A stretch of 64,000 nt of DNA. Source: Ancalomicrobiaceae bacterium S20 (GTDB lineage: Bacteria > Pseudomonadota > Alphaproteobacteria > Rhizobiales > Ancalomicrobiaceae). The position numbers and the translations under genes are program-made. The notes beneath the pieces were generated by a model, which was not told the origin of the DNA, did no database searches, and saw only the letters and a program-made list of their open reading frames with translations. Within the stretch, counting starts at the first letter, position 1. Each line of letters opens with the position of its first letter. Location: NCBI GenBank assembly GCA_040269895.1, contig CP158568.1:4430001-4494000 (forward strand), in the 5' to 3' direction. Of the stretch, positions 44,087 through 59,113 are shown piece by piece.

Positions 44087-45032
44087 TCAGACCGCCAGGG
44101 CCGCCAAAGCGGCGAGGTCGACGTTGCCGCCGCAGACCAGCACACCGACGCGCTCGCCGCGCGGGCTCATAGCCCTTCGACAAGAGGGCCGCGAGCGCGG
44201 CCGCGCCGCCCGGCTCGGCCGCGATCCTCAGCCGGTCCCAGAGCCGGCGCTGCGCTTCGGCGATGGCGCCGTCCGGCACCAGCACGACCCGGTCGACCGC
44301 CTGTTCCGCGATCGAGAGCACCAGATCGCCGACGCGCCTGGCGCCGAGACTGTCGGCCGCGATCGACTCGACCTCGACATCGACGGTGCGGCCCGCCTCC
44401 ATCGCCGCATGCAGCGCGCGCGAGCCCTGGGGCTCGACCGCGACGACCTTGACGCGCCGGCCGAACCACAGCGCCGCGCCGGCGACGAGGCCGCCGCCGC
44501 CAGCGGCGATCAGCACCGTGTCGAGATCCGGTACGTCCGCGTCCCATTCGCGCGCGACCGTGCCCTGGCCGGCGATGGTGAAGGCGCTGTCGAAGGGGTG
44601 CACCATCAGCGCGCCGCTCTCGGCCGCATAGGCCTCCGACAGCACCGCGGCATCGGCGTATCGTTCGCCGGCGACGACCACTTCGGCCCCATAGCCGCGG
44701 ATGCGCTCAATCTTCACCGGGCTCGAGATCGTCGGCACGAAGATGCGTGCCCTGTGGCCGAGACAGGCGGCGGCATAGGCGACGGCGGCGCCATGATTGC
44801 CGCCCGAGGCTGCGGTGACGCCGACCGGCGGCACGGTGCGGGCGAGCAGGTTGTTGAAGGCGCCGCGCGCCTTGAACGAACCGGTGTGCTGGAAGAGTTC
44901 GAGCTTCAGGCTCACCGGCTCGGCGAGACCGAAGGCGGCGCCCTCGACGTCGAACGCCGGTGTGTGGCGGACATGCGGCCTGATGCGGCCGGCGGCGTTT
45001 GTGATCGCCGACGGGTCGAGCAGTTCTGCCAT
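44087..45032 (-). pseudogene. Threonine/serine dehydratase, frameshifted near the C-terminus
   Basis: A fold type II PLP enzyme deaminating threonine or serine. The PLP lysine is in HTGSFKARGAFN, followed by TAASGGNHGAAVAYAA, GAEVVVAGERYADA and the phosphate loop AAGGGGLVAG. The frame is intact until KGYEP and then changes near GCGCG at 44158-44164. The other frame gives the expected family end GERVGVLVCGGNVDLAAL and a stop at 44087. Uncorrected, the frame reads on into the convergent gene to 43974. Deleting one base, or adding a CG pair, repairs it to about 314-315 residues. With the frame restored the enzyme would be normal, so error is likely. Confidence 0.85.
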
Positions 45033-45299
45033 GGAATCCTCTCTCGTTGCCGGCATCCTAGTGTGGCGGTCGACGCAATCCAACGGTCGCTGGGCGCAGC
45101 CGCCGGATTTTGCCGCGGGATGGTCTCCCGGATCGTGGGCGAAATGTCCTGATCTCAGCCCTTCGACCCGGTTTTCTCCTGCCTCATTCCCCCGGCCTCA
45201 TGACGACCTCGTGATGGGTGCGGCGCGGCCTGCGACCATGGGGGGCTTTCCTGATGGTGCCGTAAGGGTTAGCGTTATCCCCTATCGAGGAGTTCGTGC

Positions 45300-45686
45300 A
45301 TGGAGCCTTTCCGTCCCGACCTGATGTTCGCTTCGGGTGTCATGGCCTTCGCCGCGCTCGGCGAGGTCATGGGGGAGATCGCGGCCCTGTCACCGGTGGT
45401 GATCGCGCTCCGTTCGGATCAGATGGTGCAGTCGCTGTTCAATCCGCTCGCGGCCGGTTCGGTCGAGCCGGTGCGGATGGTGACCGAAAAGATGAGCGCG
45501 GCGGCCGAGGCGACGTTCGAAACCGCCGCGGCGGTCGGCGTCGCGCTTGGCGGGGCGGTTTTCGGCGGCGCGCCGCAATATGATGCCGGCGCGCGGATCG
45601 CCCGGGCGGCGACCTTCCCGGTCCGCCGTCGCCTGCGTGACAATGTCCGGCGCCTGTCGCGCCGCGACGACGACGCGGACGCGTGA
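45300..45686 (+). CDS. Unknown small protein
   Basis: A 128-residue protein rich in Ala, Val and Met with an amphipathic or weakly hydrophobic first half (FASGVMAFAALGEVMGEI) and a basic C-terminus (FPVRRRLRDNVRRLSRRDDD). The length and Ala-rich helical character recall phasin-like or granule-associated proteins, but no diagnostic motif is present and I do not assign a family. ATG 45300 follows GAGGAG with eight-base spacing, which supports it as a real gene. Confidence 0.6.
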   Translation: MEPFRPDLMFASGVMAFAALGEVMGEIAALSPVVIALRSDQMVQSLFNPLAAGSVEPVRMVTEKMSAAAEATFETAAAVGVALGGAVFGGAPQYDAGARIARAATFPVRRRLRDNVRRLSRRDDDADA

Positions 45687-45904
45687 CCTTCGTTATCTCC
45701 TGACGCCGCCGGCCAGATCGTCATTCCTCCTGTCTTCTCGTCTGCACTGGACGCGCGGGAGCTGCGACCTTTGTTCGGGGGCTCGCGTTCTTGCCGCCGG
45801 CGAGACGAGCGGCTAACCCTGTCGCCCTTGTTGCGATGCAGCAGCATCGCATGCGAGCCGTGACCCGGCTTTCGGGCGCGGTTCGGGCGCGGACGAGAGG
45901 GGTC

Positions 45905-48192
<2,288 letters not shown>

Positions 48193-48413
48193 GCGACGAG
48201 GGGGCAGGTTTCCCGCGCCTCCCCCGTGGGAGGCCGCCGGGTCTTCCTCCACGCACATGCGGCGCAATCGCGCCAACGGACGACGGATCGGCCGGACGCC
48301 TTCGGGGGCGTCCGGTGCGGCGTCGGACGGAATACGCGGGCTCAATCGGTTCGATCGATCCCGTGGAACCCTGAGAATTCACTCGTGTCCACCTTCGGAG
48401 GCGTGACGGGGCG

Positions 48414-49607
<1,194 letters not shown>

Positions 49608-49611
49608 ACCA

Positions 49612-50490
<879 letters not shown>

Positions 50491-50756
50491 TCCGGGTCGA
50501 TCGGCCGGGCCGATCGCTCGATCGTGACGAAGGTTGTTCCGGCGCTGGGGCCGTTGCCCCGCGCCGGCGCATGTTTCGGACGGGCCGCGCCCCCATATGG
50601 GAGAGCGGTGCCGTGTCTGATCGGCGCAAGGCCGATCGCACCAGTTTCGCTCCGGTCGGCGGCAGCCGACAGGGCGACCGACCCGGACGGAGCGGCGTCG
50701 ACGGCGAATGCGGTCATGACGCCGCGCGGGGCTGATCCCCGACGGAGGGGCGCATC

Positions 50757-53700
50757 GTGGCCGGTTCAGGCGGAACCGGGCGCGGGCGAGATGCAAGGAG
50801 CGGGGCCGAGGGTCCCGGTGAGGCAATGGATCGTGACGGCGGCAATTCCGGCCTGCAACTGACCTCGTTCCTCTACGGCGGCAACGCCGAGTACATCGAG
50901 GATCTCTACGCGCGCTACGAGGAGAACCCCGCGTCGGTCGACGCGAGCTGGCGCGAGTTCTTCGGGTCGCTGACCGACGACAAGCAGACGGTGGTCAAGA
51001 ACGCCAAGGGCGCCGCCTGGGAGCGCAAGGACTGGCCGCCGAAGCAGAACGGCGACCTGGTCTCCGCGCTCGACAGCGACTGGGCCTGGCTCGAGAAGCA
51101 GACCGCCGACAAGGTCAAGGGCAAGGCCAAGGAGAAGGGCGTCGAGCTCTCCGCCCAGCAGATCCAGCAGGCCGCCCGCGACAGCGTCCGCGCGATCATG
51201 ATGATCCGCGCCTACCGCGCCCGCGGTCACCTGCATGCCCAGCTCGATCCGCTGGCGCTCGCGCCGGAGAAGGACCACGAGGAGCTGCATCCGTCGAGCT
51301 ACGGCTTCACCGATGCCGATCTCGACCGCAAGATCTTCATCGACAACGTGCTCGGCCTCGAGTTCGCGACCGTCCGCGAAATGCTCGAGATCCTGCGCCG
51401 GACTTACTGCTCGAGCATCGGCGTCGAGTTCATGCACATCTCCGATCCGGCCGAGAAGAGCTGGATCCAGGCGCGCATCGAAGGGCCGGACAAGACCATC
51501 GCCTTCACGAAGGAAGGCAAGCGCGCGATCCTGAAGAAGCTGATCGAGGCCGAGGGCTTCGAGAAGTTCCTGGACGTGAAGTATACCGGCACCAAGCGCT
51601 TCGGTCTCGACGGCGGCGAGGCGCTGATCCCGGCGCTCGAGCAGATCATCAAGCGCGGCGGCAATCTCGGCGTGCGCGAGATCGTGCTCGGCATGGCCCA
51701 CCGCGGCCGCCTCAACGTGCTCTGCCAGGTGCTCGGCAAGCCACACCGGGCGCTGTTCCACGAGTTCAAGGGCGGTTCCTTCGCCCCCGACGACGTCGAG
51801 GGCTCGGGCGACGTCAAGTACCACCTCGGCGCCTCGTCGGACCGCGAGTTCGACGGCAACCGGGTGCATCTGTCGCTGACCGCCAACCCGTCGCACCTCG
51901 AGATCGTCAATCCGGTCGTGCTTGGCAAGGCGCGCGCCAAGCAGGACCAGCTCGCCGACAATCCGAAGAGCGAGATCATCAATCTCGATCAGCGCGCGCG
52001 CGTGCTGCCGCTGCTCCTGCACGGCGACGCGGCCTTCGCGGGTCAGGGCGTGGTGGCGGAGTGCTTCGGCCTGTCGGGCCTGCGCGGTCACCGCACCGGC
52101 GGCTCGATCCACGTCATCATCAACAACCAGATCGGCTTCACGACGAACCCGCGCTTCTCGCGCTCGTCGCCGTATCCCTCCGACGTCGCCAAGATGATCG
52201 AGGCGCCGATCTTCCACGCCAACGGCGACGATCCGGAAGCGGTGGTGTTCGCGGCCAAGGTCGCGACCGAGTTCCGGCAGAAGTTCCACAAGCCGGTCGT
52301 CATCGACATCATCTGCTATCGCCGCTTCGGCCATAACGAAGGCGACGAGCCGGCGTTCACGCAGCCGATCATGTATCGGAAGATCCGCAATCATCCCTCC
52401 ACGCTGGCGCTCTACTCGGAGAAGCTGGTCGCCGAGGGCGTGGTCACGCGCGGCGAGATCGACCAGTGGCAGGCCGACTGGCGCAAGCACCTCGACGTCG
52501 AGTTCGAGGCGGGCGCGTCGTTCAAGCCGAACAAGGCCGACTGGCTCGACGGTCGCTGGTCGGGCCTCAAGGCCGCCGGCATGAACGATCCGGACGAGGC
52601 GCGCCGCGGCACGACCGGGCTCGAGTTCGACGCGCTGAAGAAGCTCGGCCAGAAGCTGACCGAGGTGCCGAGCGGCTTCAACGTGCATCGCACGATCGGC
52701 CGTTTCCTCGACAATCGCCGTCAGGCGATGGAGACCGGCGAAGGCATCGACTGGGCGACCGGCGAGGCGCTGGCCTTCGGGTCGCTGCTGCTCGAAGGCC
52801 ACCCGATCCGTCTTTCGGGTCAGGACGTCGAGCGCGGCACGTTCAGCCAGCGGCATTCGGTGCTCTACGATCAGGAGACCGAGGCGCGCTACATCCCGCT
52901 CAACAACATCGAGCCGGGCGTGCAGGCCAAGTACGAGGTCATCAACTCGATGCTCTCGGAAGAGGCCGTGCTCGGCTTCGAATACGGCTATTCGCTCGCC
53001 GAGCCGAATGCGCTGACGCTCTGGGAAGCGCAGTTCGGTGATTTCGCCAATGGTGCGCAGGTCGTGTTCGACCAGTTCATCTCCTCGGGCGAGCGCAAGT
53101 GGCTGCGCATGTCCGGTCTCGTCTGCCTCTTGCCGCACGGCTATGAGGGCCAGGGACCGGAGCATTCCTCCGCGCGTCTGGAGCGCTATCTCCAGATGTG
53201 CGCCGAGGACAACATGCAGGTCGCCAACTGCACCACGCCGGCGAACTACTTCCACATCCTGCGCCGTCAGCTCAACCGCGACTTCCGCAAGCCGCTGATC
53301 CTGATGACGCCGAAGTCGCTGCTCCGTCACAAGCGGGCGGTGTCGAAGCTGGAGGCGTTCGGGCCGGAGTCGAACTTCCACCGCGTGCTCTACGACACCG
53401 CGCAGACGCACCCGGAGACGACGACGGTCAAGCTCGTGGACGACGCCAAGATCCGGCGCGTCGTGCTCTGCTCGGGCAAGGTCTACTACGACCTGTTCGA
53501 GGAGCGCGAGAAGCGCGGCATCGACGACGTCTATCTGCTGCGCGTCGAGCAGCTCTACCCGGTGCCGGCCAAGGCGCTGGTGCGCGATCTCAGCCGGTTC
53601 AAGAACGCCGAGATCGTCTGGTGCCAGGAAGAGCCGAAGAACATGGGCGCCTGGTCGTTCATCGAGCCGTATCTGGAATGGGCGTGCGAGCAGGTGAAGG

Positions 53701-53816
53701 GCAAGTCGAAGCGGGCGCGCTATGCCGGCCGCCCGGCTTCGGCCGCGACCTCGACCGGCCTGATGGCCAAGCACAACGCCCAGCTCGCGGCCTTCCTCAA
53801 TGAAGCGCTCGCCTGA
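50757..53816 (+). CDS. sucA: 2-oxoglutarate dehydrogenase E1 component
   Basis: The thiamine-diphosphate-dependent E1 of the 2-oxoglutarate dehydrogenase complex, which decarboxylates 2-oxoglutarate and passes succinyl to the SucB lipoyl group. Typical blocks are [20 protein letters not shown], the substrate region [23 protein letters not shown] with the TPP motif ending in [26 protein letters not shown] and [23 protein letters not shown] 50757 is supported by GGAGGGG upstream and gives 1019 residues. ATG 50826 gives an N-terminus closer to relatives and is a fair alternative. sucB follows after 82 bp. Confidence 0.97.
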   Translation: MAGSGGTGRGRDARSGAEGPGEAMDRDGGNSGLQLTSFLYGGNAEYIEDLYARYEENPASVDASWREFFGSLTDDKQTVVKNAKGAAWERKDWPPKQNGDLVSALDSDWAWLEKQTADKVKGKAKEKGVELSAQQIQQAARDSVRAIMMIRAYRARGHLHAQLDPLALAPEKDHEELHPSSYGFTDADLDRKIFIDNVLGLEFATVREMLEILRRTYCSSIGVEFMHISDPAEKSWIQARIEGPDKTIAFTKEGKRAILKKLIEAEGFEKFLDVKYTGTKRFGLDGGEALIPALEQIIKRGGNLGVREIVLGMAHRGRLNVLCQVLGKPHRALFHEFKGGSFAPDDVEGSGDVKYHLGASSDREFDGNRVHLSLTANPSHLEIVNPVVLGKARAKQDQLADNPKSEIINLDQRARVLPLLLHGDAAFAGQGVVAECFGLSGLRGHRTGGSIHVIINNQIGFTTNPRFSRSSPYPSDVAKMIEAPIFHANGDDPEAVVFAAKVATEFRQKFHKPVVIDIICYRRFGHNEGDEPAFTQPIMYRKIRNHPSTLALYSEKLVAEGVVTRGEIDQWQADWRKHLDVEFEAGASFKPNKADWLDGRWSGLKAAGMNDPDEARRGTTGLEFDALKKLGQKLTEVPSGFNVHRTIGRFLDNRRQAMETGEGIDWATGEALAFGSLLLEGHPIRLSGQDVERGTFSQRHSVLYDQETEARYIPLNNIEPGVQAKYEVINSMLSEEAVLGFEYGYSLAEPNALTLWEAQFGDFANGAQVVFDQFISSGERKWLRMSGLVCLLPHGYEGQGPEHSSARLERYLQMCAEDNMQVANCTTPANYFHILRRQLNRDFRKPLILMTPKSLLRHKRAVSKLEAFGPESNFHRVLYDTAQTHPETTTVKLVDDAKIRRVVLCSGKVYYDLFEEREKRGIDDVYLLRVEQLYPVPAKALVRDLSRFKNAEIVWCQEEPKNMGAWSFIEPYLEWACEQVKGKSKRARYAGRPASAATSTGLMAKHNAQLAAFLNEALA

Positions 53817-53898
53817 CGGCTCACCTCCTTTCGCAGGGCCCGCGTCCGTCGCGGGCCCGCTCCTCCGACAGCCCATCCGAACAACGAGATCCACCACC

Positions 53899-55122
53899 AT
53901 GGCAACCGAGATCAAGGTTCCGACCCTCGGCGAATCCGTCACCGAGGCGACCATCGCCCGATGGTTCAAGCAACCCGGCGAGGCCGTGAAGGCCGACGAG
54001 CCGCTCGTCGAACTGGAAACCGACAAGGTCACGGTCGAGGTTCCGGCCCCGGCCTCGGGCGTGATCGAGGCGATCGTCGCCAAGGAAGGCGACACCGTCG
54101 GTGTCGGCGCGCTGCTCGGCACGCTGACCGAAGGCGCGGCCGCCGCCGCGGCCCCGAAGGCGGCCGCCCCGGCGGCGGCTCCGGCGCCCGCCGCGGCTGC
54201 TCCGGCACCGGCCGGCGCCGTGCCGCCGGCGCCGAGCGCCGCCCGCCTGATGGCCGAGACCGGCGTCAGCGTCGCGGAAGGCTCCGGCAAGCGCGGTCAG
54301 GTGCTGAAGGGCGACGTGCTCGCCGCGATCGAGGGTGGCGCCAAGCCGGCGCCCGCTCCGGCGCCGATGCCGGCTCCGGTCGTCGCGGCCGCGCCGCGTC
54401 CGACCCCGCAGGCCGATGATGCCGCGCGCGAGGACCGCGTGCGCATGACCAAGCTGCGCCAGACCATCGCCCGTCGCCTCAAGGAGGCGCAGACCAACGC
54501 CGCGATGCTGACGACGTTCAACGACGTCGACATGTCGGCGCTGATGGCGATGCGCACGCAGTACAAGGACCTGTTCGAGAAGAAGCACGGCGTCCGCATG
54601 GGCTTCATGGGCGCCTTCGTGAAGGCGGTCGTCGCCGCGCTGAAGGAGATCCCGGCGGTCAACGCCGAGATCGACGGCCAGGACATCATCTACAAGAACT
54701 ACTACCACATCGGCGTCGCGGTCGGCTCGGACAAGGGTCTGGTCGTGCCGGTGGTGCGCGATGCCGATCGGCTGTCGATCGCCGGCGTCGAGAAGGCGAT
54801 CGGCGACTTCGGCCGCCGCGCCCGCGACGGCCAGCTCAAGATCGACGAGATGCAGGGCGGCACCTTCACGATCTCGAACGGCGGTGTCTACGGCTCGCTG
54901 ATGTCGACGCCGATCCTCAACGCGCCGCAGTCGGCCATTCTCGGCATGCACCGCATCGAGGATCGTCCGGTCGTGCGCAACGGCCAGATCGTGATCCGGC
55001 CGATGATGTATCTGGCGCTCTCCTATGATCATCGGATCATCGACGGCAAGGAAGCCGTGACCTTCCTGGTCCGGATCAAGGAGATGGTCGAGGATCCGCA
55101 GCGCCTCGTGATGGATATCTGA
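53899..55122 (+). CDS. sucB: Dihydrolipoyl succinyltransferase (E2)
   Basis: The E2 core of the 2-oxoglutarate dehydrogenase complex. The 407-residue protein has one lipoyl domain (residues 1-76, lipoyl lysine in [10 protein letters not shown], about residue 43), an Ala/Pro linker, a peripheral subunit-binding domain ([20 protein letters not shown]), a second Ala/Pro linker and the catalytic acyltransferase domain ending [20 protein letters not shown], with the active histidine. It is a single-lipoyl type, as usual for SucB. The lipoamide dehydrogenase gene is three genes downstream, after an inserted LysE/SDR pair. Confidence 0.97.
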   Translation: MATEIKVPTLGESVTEATIARWFKQPGEAVKADEPLVELETDKVTVEVPAPASGVIEAIVAKEGDTVGVGALLGTLTEGAAAAAAPKAAAPAAAPAPAAAAPAPAGAVPPAPSAARLMAETGVSVAEGSGKRGQVLKGDVLAAIEGGAKPAPAPAPMPAPVVAAAPRPTPQADDAAREDRVRMTKLRQTIARRLKEAQTNAAMLTTFNDVDMSALMAMRTQYKDLFEKKHGVRMGFMGAFVKAVVAALKEIPAVNAEIDGQDIIYKNYYHIGVAVGSDKGLVVPVVRDADRLSIAGVEKAIGDFGRRARDGQLKIDEMQGGTFTISNGGVYGSLMSTPILNAPQSAILGMHRIEDRPVVRNGQIVIRPMMYLALSYDHRIIDGKEAVTFLVRIKEMVEDPQRLVMDI

Positions 55123-55205
55123 TCGGGTCGCGGGTCGGGCCTTCCCTTGCAGGGGAGGTCGCGACCCGGATCCCGTGGTATCGATACCGCCGGCGGCCCC
55201 CAGCC

Positions 55206-55258
55206 GTCGGCGCTTCTCTGTCGGTGCTCTTCTGTCGGCGCTTCTTTGTCGGCGATGG
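55206..55258 (+). repeat. Tandem 14-bp units upstream of the LysE gene
   Basis: Units beginning at 55206, 55220 and 55234 follow GTCGGCGCTTCTTT with two or three changes, and a fourth partial copy starts at 55248. The array lies between sucB and the LysE-type gene, about 50 bp before its start, and has no coding role that I can see. Confidence 0.8.
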
Positions 55259-55307
55259 TGTGCGGAGAGGGGCGGGGCCGGATCCCGCAGACCCAGGCGA
55301 GGTGGCG

Positions 55308-55949
55308 ATGTCGCAATACATGCTCGAATTCGCCGGCCTGATGGCCGTGTTCTCGATCATCATCGTGGCGCCGGGCGCGGATTTCGCGATCGTGCTGCGG
55401 CAGGCGATCGTCCACGGCCGCCGCGCCGCGATCCTGACCAGCATCGGCATCGGCTGTTCGCTCCTGTTCCACATCGGCTACACGATCCTCGGCCTCGGCC
55501 TGATCGTGTCGAAGTCGCTGTTCCTGTTCGGGCTCCTGAAGTGGGCGGGTGCCGCCTATCTCGTCTGGCTCGGCGTGAAGTCCTGGTTCTCGGCGCCGTT
55601 CGAGGCCTCCGTCGCGGTCGACGAGACCGCCGACCGCAAGCCGCTCTCGGGGCTGAAGTGCTTCGCGATGGGCTTCGCGACCAACGCGCTCAATCCGAAG
55701 CCGGTGATGTTCTTCCTGTCGCTGTTCTCGGCGCTGGTCAGCCACGAGACGCCGGCGGCGGTGCAGGCGGTCTATGGCGTGCTGATGGCCTCGGCGCTGA
55801 TCGCCTGGTTCGTCGGCGTGTCGATGTTCTTCACCGTCGCGGCGGTGCGCGAGCGCTTCGTCGCCTGCGGGCGCTGGTTCAACCGGATGACCGGCGCGGC
55901 GCTGGTCGGACTCGGCGTGCGGCTGGCGATCGCCAAGGCGGCGGACTGA
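55308..55949 (+). CDS. LysE/RhtB-family amino-acid exporter
   Basis: A 213-residue membrane protein with about six transmembrane segments and the family motif APGADFAIVLRQAIVHGRRAA after helix 1. ALNPKPVMFFLSLFSALV before helix 4 is also typical of LysE/RhtB exporters of amino acids or homoserine lactones. ATG 55308 has a GAGG site seven bases upstream. It interrupts the sucAB-lpdA block together with the following SDR gene, possibly relieving amino-acid overflow, but that is inference. Confidence 0.9.
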   Translation: MSQYMLEFAGLMAVFSIIIVAPGADFAIVLRQAIVHGRRAAILTSIGIGCSLLFHIGYTILGLGLIVSKSLFLFGLLKWAGAAYLVWLGVKSWFSAPFEASVAVDETADRKPLSGLKCFAMGFATNALNPKPVMFFLSLFSALVSHETPAAVQAVYGVLMASALIAWFVGVSMFFTVAAVRERFVACGRWFNRMTGAALVGLGVRLAIAKAAD

Positions 55950-55990
55950 CGGGTTCGGGTGACGGGTCGAGCGAAACGGGGGAGCGGCGG

Positions 55991-56737
55991 ATGAGCAAGG
56001 GCGTGGTGATCGTGACGGGCGGCAGCCGCGGCATCGGGCGCGCGTGCGTGCTGCTCGCGGCCGAGCGCGGCTATGATGTCGTGTTTTCCTGGGTCTCGGG
56101 CGAGGACGCGGCGAAATCGCTGGTCGCGGAGGTCGAAGCGGCCGGCGGCAAGGCGATCGCGGTCAGGTCCGACATCGCGGCGGAGGCCGATATCCTGAGC
56201 CTGTTCGCGGTCGCCGACGCGGTCGGGCCGCTCGTCGGTCTCGTCAACAACGCCGGCGTGGTCGACAAGACCGCGCGGGTCGAGGACATGAGCGTCGCCC
56301 GGCTCGAACGCATGTTTCGCATCAACGTGATCGGCAGCATGGTCGCCGCGCGCGAGGCGGTGAAGCGCATGTCGACGCGTCACGGCGGCAAGGGCGGCTC
56401 GATCGTCAACATCGCGTCGGTCGCCTCGGTGCTCGGCTCGCCGGCGCTGTTCGTCGACTACGCCGCCTCCAAGGCTGCGATCGACACGTTCACGCTCGGG
56501 CTCGGTCGCGAGGTCGCCGACGAGGGCATTCGTGTCAACGCGGTGCGCCCGGGCATCATCGCGACCGACATCCATGCCTCGGCCGGAGAGCCGGACCGGG
56601 TCGCCAACATCCGGTCGCAGATCCCGATGAAGCGCGAGGGCAGTCCGGACGAGGTCGCCCGCGCGGTGCTCTGGCTCCTGTCCGACGAGGCGTCCTACAC
56701 GACCGGTTCGATCGTGACCGTCAGCGGCGGCCGGTGA
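55991..56737 (+). CDS. Short-chain dehydrogenase/reductase
   Basis: A 248-residue classical SDR with cofactor motif VTGGSRGIGRAC (residues 8-19), NNAGVVD, catalytic serine region VNIASVASVLGS, active YAASKAAID and C-terminal VSGGR. The arginine and serine residues after beta-2 (FSWVSGEDA) give no clear NADP or NAD choice. The substrate is unknown; the sequence resembles sugar- or acyl-type oxidoreductases. It follows the LysE gene by 41 bp, so the two are probably cotranscribed within the TCA block. Confidence 0.9.
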   Translation: MSKGVVIVTGGSRGIGRACVLLAAERGYDVVFSWVSGEDAAKSLVAEVEAAGGKAIAVRSDIAAEADILSLFAVADAVGPLVGLVNNAGVVDKTARVEDMSVARLERMFRINVIGSMVAAREAVKRMSTRHGGKGGSIVNIASVASVLGSPALFVDYAASKAAIDTFTLGLGREVADEGIRVNAVRPGIIATDIHASAGEPDRVANIRSQIPMKREGSPDEVARAVLWLLSDEASYTTGSIVTVSGGR

Positions 56738-56952
56738 TCCGGACCCGCAGCGCAGCGGCGCGTCCGGAGAAGCCCGGACGAGACCAATTCCCCGCTTGCC
56801 GGGTCCGGAAAACCGGGCGATAGGCGGGCGGACGACGTGATGCCGGGGGCCTCCGATCTGTCGGATCGGGCGGTCCCCCGAGATCTTTGACATGCGCGGG
56901 TCCGCGCCGGAGCCTCCCCTCCGCCGCGGCCCCGTTCGAAGGGGAACTCGAC

Positions 56953-58353
56953 ATGACCTACGACCTGATCGTCATCGGCACCGGCCCCGGCGGCTATGTC
57001 TGTGCCATCCGCGCGGCCCAGCTCGGCCTCAAGGTCGCGGTGGTCGAGAAGCGCAAGACCCACGGCGGCACCTGCCTGAACGTCGGCTGCATCCCGTCGA
57101 AAGCGCTGCTGCATGCCTCGGAACTGTTCGAGGAGGCCGGCCACGAGTTCGCGCATCTCGGCATCAAGATCCCGAAGCCGGAGCTCGACCTGCCGGCGAT
57201 GATGAAGCACAAGCAGGAGACGATCGACGCGAACGTCAACGGCGTCGGCTTCCTCCTGAAGAAGAACAAGATCGACGTGTTCTTCGGCCACGGCCGCATC
57301 GTCAGCCGAGGCTCGGTCGCGGTGACGGCCGAGGACGGTTCGAACCAGGTCGTGCAGACCCGCAACATCGTGATCGCCACCGGCTCGGACGTCGCGAAGC
57401 TCCCGGGCGTCGAGATCGACGAGACCGTCGTGGTATCCTCGACCGGTGCGCTGGAACTGGGCAAGGTTCCGGGCAAGCTGGTCGTGGTCGGCGCCGGCGT
57501 GATCGGTCTCGAACTCGGCTCGGTCTGGGGTCGCCTCGGCGCCGAGGTGACTGTGGTCGAATACCTCGACCGCATCCTGCCGGGCATGGACGGCGACGTC
57601 GCCAAGAACTTCCAGCGCATCCTCGAGAAGCAGGGCTTCAAGTTCAAGCTCGGCCACAAGGTCACCGGCGTGGCCAAGACCGACAAGGGCGCGACCGTGA
57701 CGATCGAGCCGGCCGCCGGTGGTGCCGCGACCGCGATCGAGGCCGATATCGTGCTCGTGGCGATCGGCCGCGTGCCCTACACGGCGGACCTCGGCCTCGA
57801 AGGCGTCGGCATCGCGACCGACGGTCGCGGCCGGATCGAGATCGACCATCATTTCCGCACCAACGTCCAGGGCATCTATGCCATCGGCGACGTGGTGAAG
57901 GGCCCGATGCTCGCCCACAAGGCAGAGGACGAGGGCATGGCCGCGGCCGAGATCATCGCCGGCAAGGCGGGCCATGTGAACTACGAGGTGATCCCGGGCG
58001 TCGTCTACACGATGCCGGAGGTCGCGTCGGTCGGTCGGACCGAGGAAGAGCTCAAGGCGGCCGGCATCGAGTACAACGTCGGCAAGTTCCCGTTCATGGC
58101 CAACGGCCGCGCTCGCGCCATGCGCCACACCGACGGTTTCGTGAAGGTGCTGGCCGACAAGAAGACCGATCGCGTGCTCGGCGTGCACATGATCGGCGCC
58201 GGCGTCGGCGAGATGATCCACGAGGCGGCGGTGCTGATGGAGTTCGGCGGCTCGGCCGAGGATCTGGCCCGTACCTGCCACGCGCATCCGACCATGTCGG
58301 AAGCGGTCAAGGAAGCCGCGCTCGGCGTCGAGAAGCGCTCGATCCATATCTGA
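56953..58353 (+). CDS. lpdA: Dihydrolipoamide dehydrogenase (E3)
   Basis: The FAD-dependent E3 that reoxidises lipoyl groups of 2-oxo acid dehydrogenases with NAD+. The 466-residue protein has the FAD loop [15 protein letters not shown], the redox disulfide [16 protein letters not shown], the NAD loop [20 protein letters not shown], the second FAD block [22 protein letters not shown], and the active His-Glu pair in [18 protein letters not shown] 56953 gives the family N-terminus. It ends the TCA block; a strong terminator follows. The 3' end is duplicated. Confidence 0.97.
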   Translation: MTYDLIVIGTGPGGYVCAIRAAQLGLKVAVVEKRKTHGGTCLNVGCIPSKALLHASELFEEAGHEFAHLGIKIPKPELDLPAMMKHKQETIDANVNGVGFLLKKNKIDVFFGHGRIVSRGSVAVTAEDGSNQVVQTRNIVIATGSDVAKLPGVEIDETVVVSSTGALELGKVPGKLVVVGAGVIGLELGSVWGRLGAEVTVVEYLDRILPGMDGDVAKNFQRILEKQGFKFKLGHKVTGVAKTDKGATVTIEPAAGGAATAIEADIVLVAIGRVPYTADLGLEGVGIATDGRGRIEIDHHFRTNVQGIYAIGDVVKGPMLAHKAEDEGMAAAEIIAGKAGHVNYEVIPGVVYTMPEVASVGRTEEELKAAGIEYNVGKFPFMANGRARAMRHTDGFVKVLADKKTDRVLGVHMIGAGVGEMIHEAAVLMEFGGSAEDLARTCHAHPTMSEAVKEAALGVEKRSIHI

Positions 58354-58375
58354 TCGGGGCCATATCTGATCGGGA
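58344..58375 (+). repeat. 16-bp tandem duplication spanning the lpdA stop codon
   Basis: CCATATCTGATCGGGG at 58344-58359, which encodes the final His-Ile and the TGA stop, is repeated directly at 58360-58375 with a single change at the last base. The second copy lies just after the gene. Confidence 0.9.
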
Positions 58376-58408
58376 CGGCCGGGAACGGTCGTCGCGGGCA
58401 ACAAAAAG

Positions 58409-58435
58409 GCGGCGCGCGAGGGTCTCGCGCGCCGC
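58409..58435 (+). terminator. Intrinsic terminator of the TCA block
   Basis: GCGGCGCGCGAG and CTCGCGCGCCGC form a perfect 12-bp stem with a 3-base loop, followed by TTTCTGTTT. It lies 55 bp after lpdA. On the other strand AAAAAGGC also gives a short U-run, so it may work bidirectionally with the convergent gene. Confidence 0.88.
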
Positions 58436-58474
58436 TTTCTGTTTCGGTCGGCCTCAGCGACGAGGCCGGGCGGC

Positions 58475-58981
58475 TCACTGCGCCCGCGTCAGCTCATAGG
58501 TCGAGCTCAGCGGCGATAGCGGCAGGCCCTTGAAGCGGGTCGTGACCGTGACGCGCAGATGGTCGGCGCTCGGGCGCTCGATCGCGACGCTGCGCTCGAA
58601 ACGCTCCTGATCGAAGTGGGCGGCGAGCACGGCCGTGTCATCGGCGGAGGGCTTGCGCCAGGACGCGGACGCCGTGCCCCAGTCGCAGACGAAGTTCAGG
58701 CAGCGCACCTCCAGGCCGATCTCGACGGCCGGCGGAACGATCTTGTTTGCCGACGAAGGATCGCAGGTCATGTGAATCCGCGCGGCGGCGACGTCGGATC
58801 CCTTCGGCCGCGCGACATTGACCCAGCGACCGGCGAGGCCGTCGATGTCGCAGGCATCGGCCTTGGTCGCCGCCTGGGGGGCCGACTGTGCCACCGACTG
58901 CGGGATGGCCATGGTCGCTGCCAGGCCGGCGAGGGCGCCGACCGAGACGAGCGCGGCCCGGGCAATGTGCTTCGCGTTCAT
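58475..58981 (-). CDS. Secreted protein of unknown function
   Basis: A 168-residue exported protein with a signal peptide (residues 1-31, ending PQSVAQS) and a mature part containing four cysteines (ACDID, MTCDPS, VRCLNFVCDWG) likely forming disulfides. The central GRWVNVARPKGSDVAAARIH and GTASASWRKPS blocks suggest a beta-rich ligand-binding fold. ATG 58981 has GGAG eight bases upstream. I could not name a family. Convergent with lpdA and followed by the shared terminator. Confidence 0.75.
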   Translation of the reverse strand: MNAKHIARAALVSVGALAGLAATMAIPQSVAQSAPQAATKADACDIDGLAGRWVNVARPKGSDVAAARIHMTCDPSSANKIVPPAVEIGLEVRCLNFVCDWGTASASWRKPSADDTAVLAAHFDQERFERSVAIERPSADHLRVTVTTRFKGLPLSPLSSTYELTRAQ

Positions 58982-59113
58982 GGGAGCAAACTCCGCGTGT
59001 CCCATTCAAACTCATGGCGACACCATGGCGGAGCGTGGCTGAACCGACTTCAAAGCCGTCGTTCAGATGGCATTCATGCGGCGAGCCGGATTTGCGCGTT
59101 AACGTTTTTGCGC

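Noticed and set aside
50766-54290. A 1174-codon open frame on the minus strand opposite sucA and sucB
   Set aside because: It is antisense to two core genes with all family motifs; the product is low-complexity and has no start context.
55125-55167. Hairpin with GGGTCGCG/CGCGACCC arms after sucB as a terminator or attenuator
   Set aside because: The loop is about 27 bases and no U-run follows; it could be chance in GC-rich sequence.
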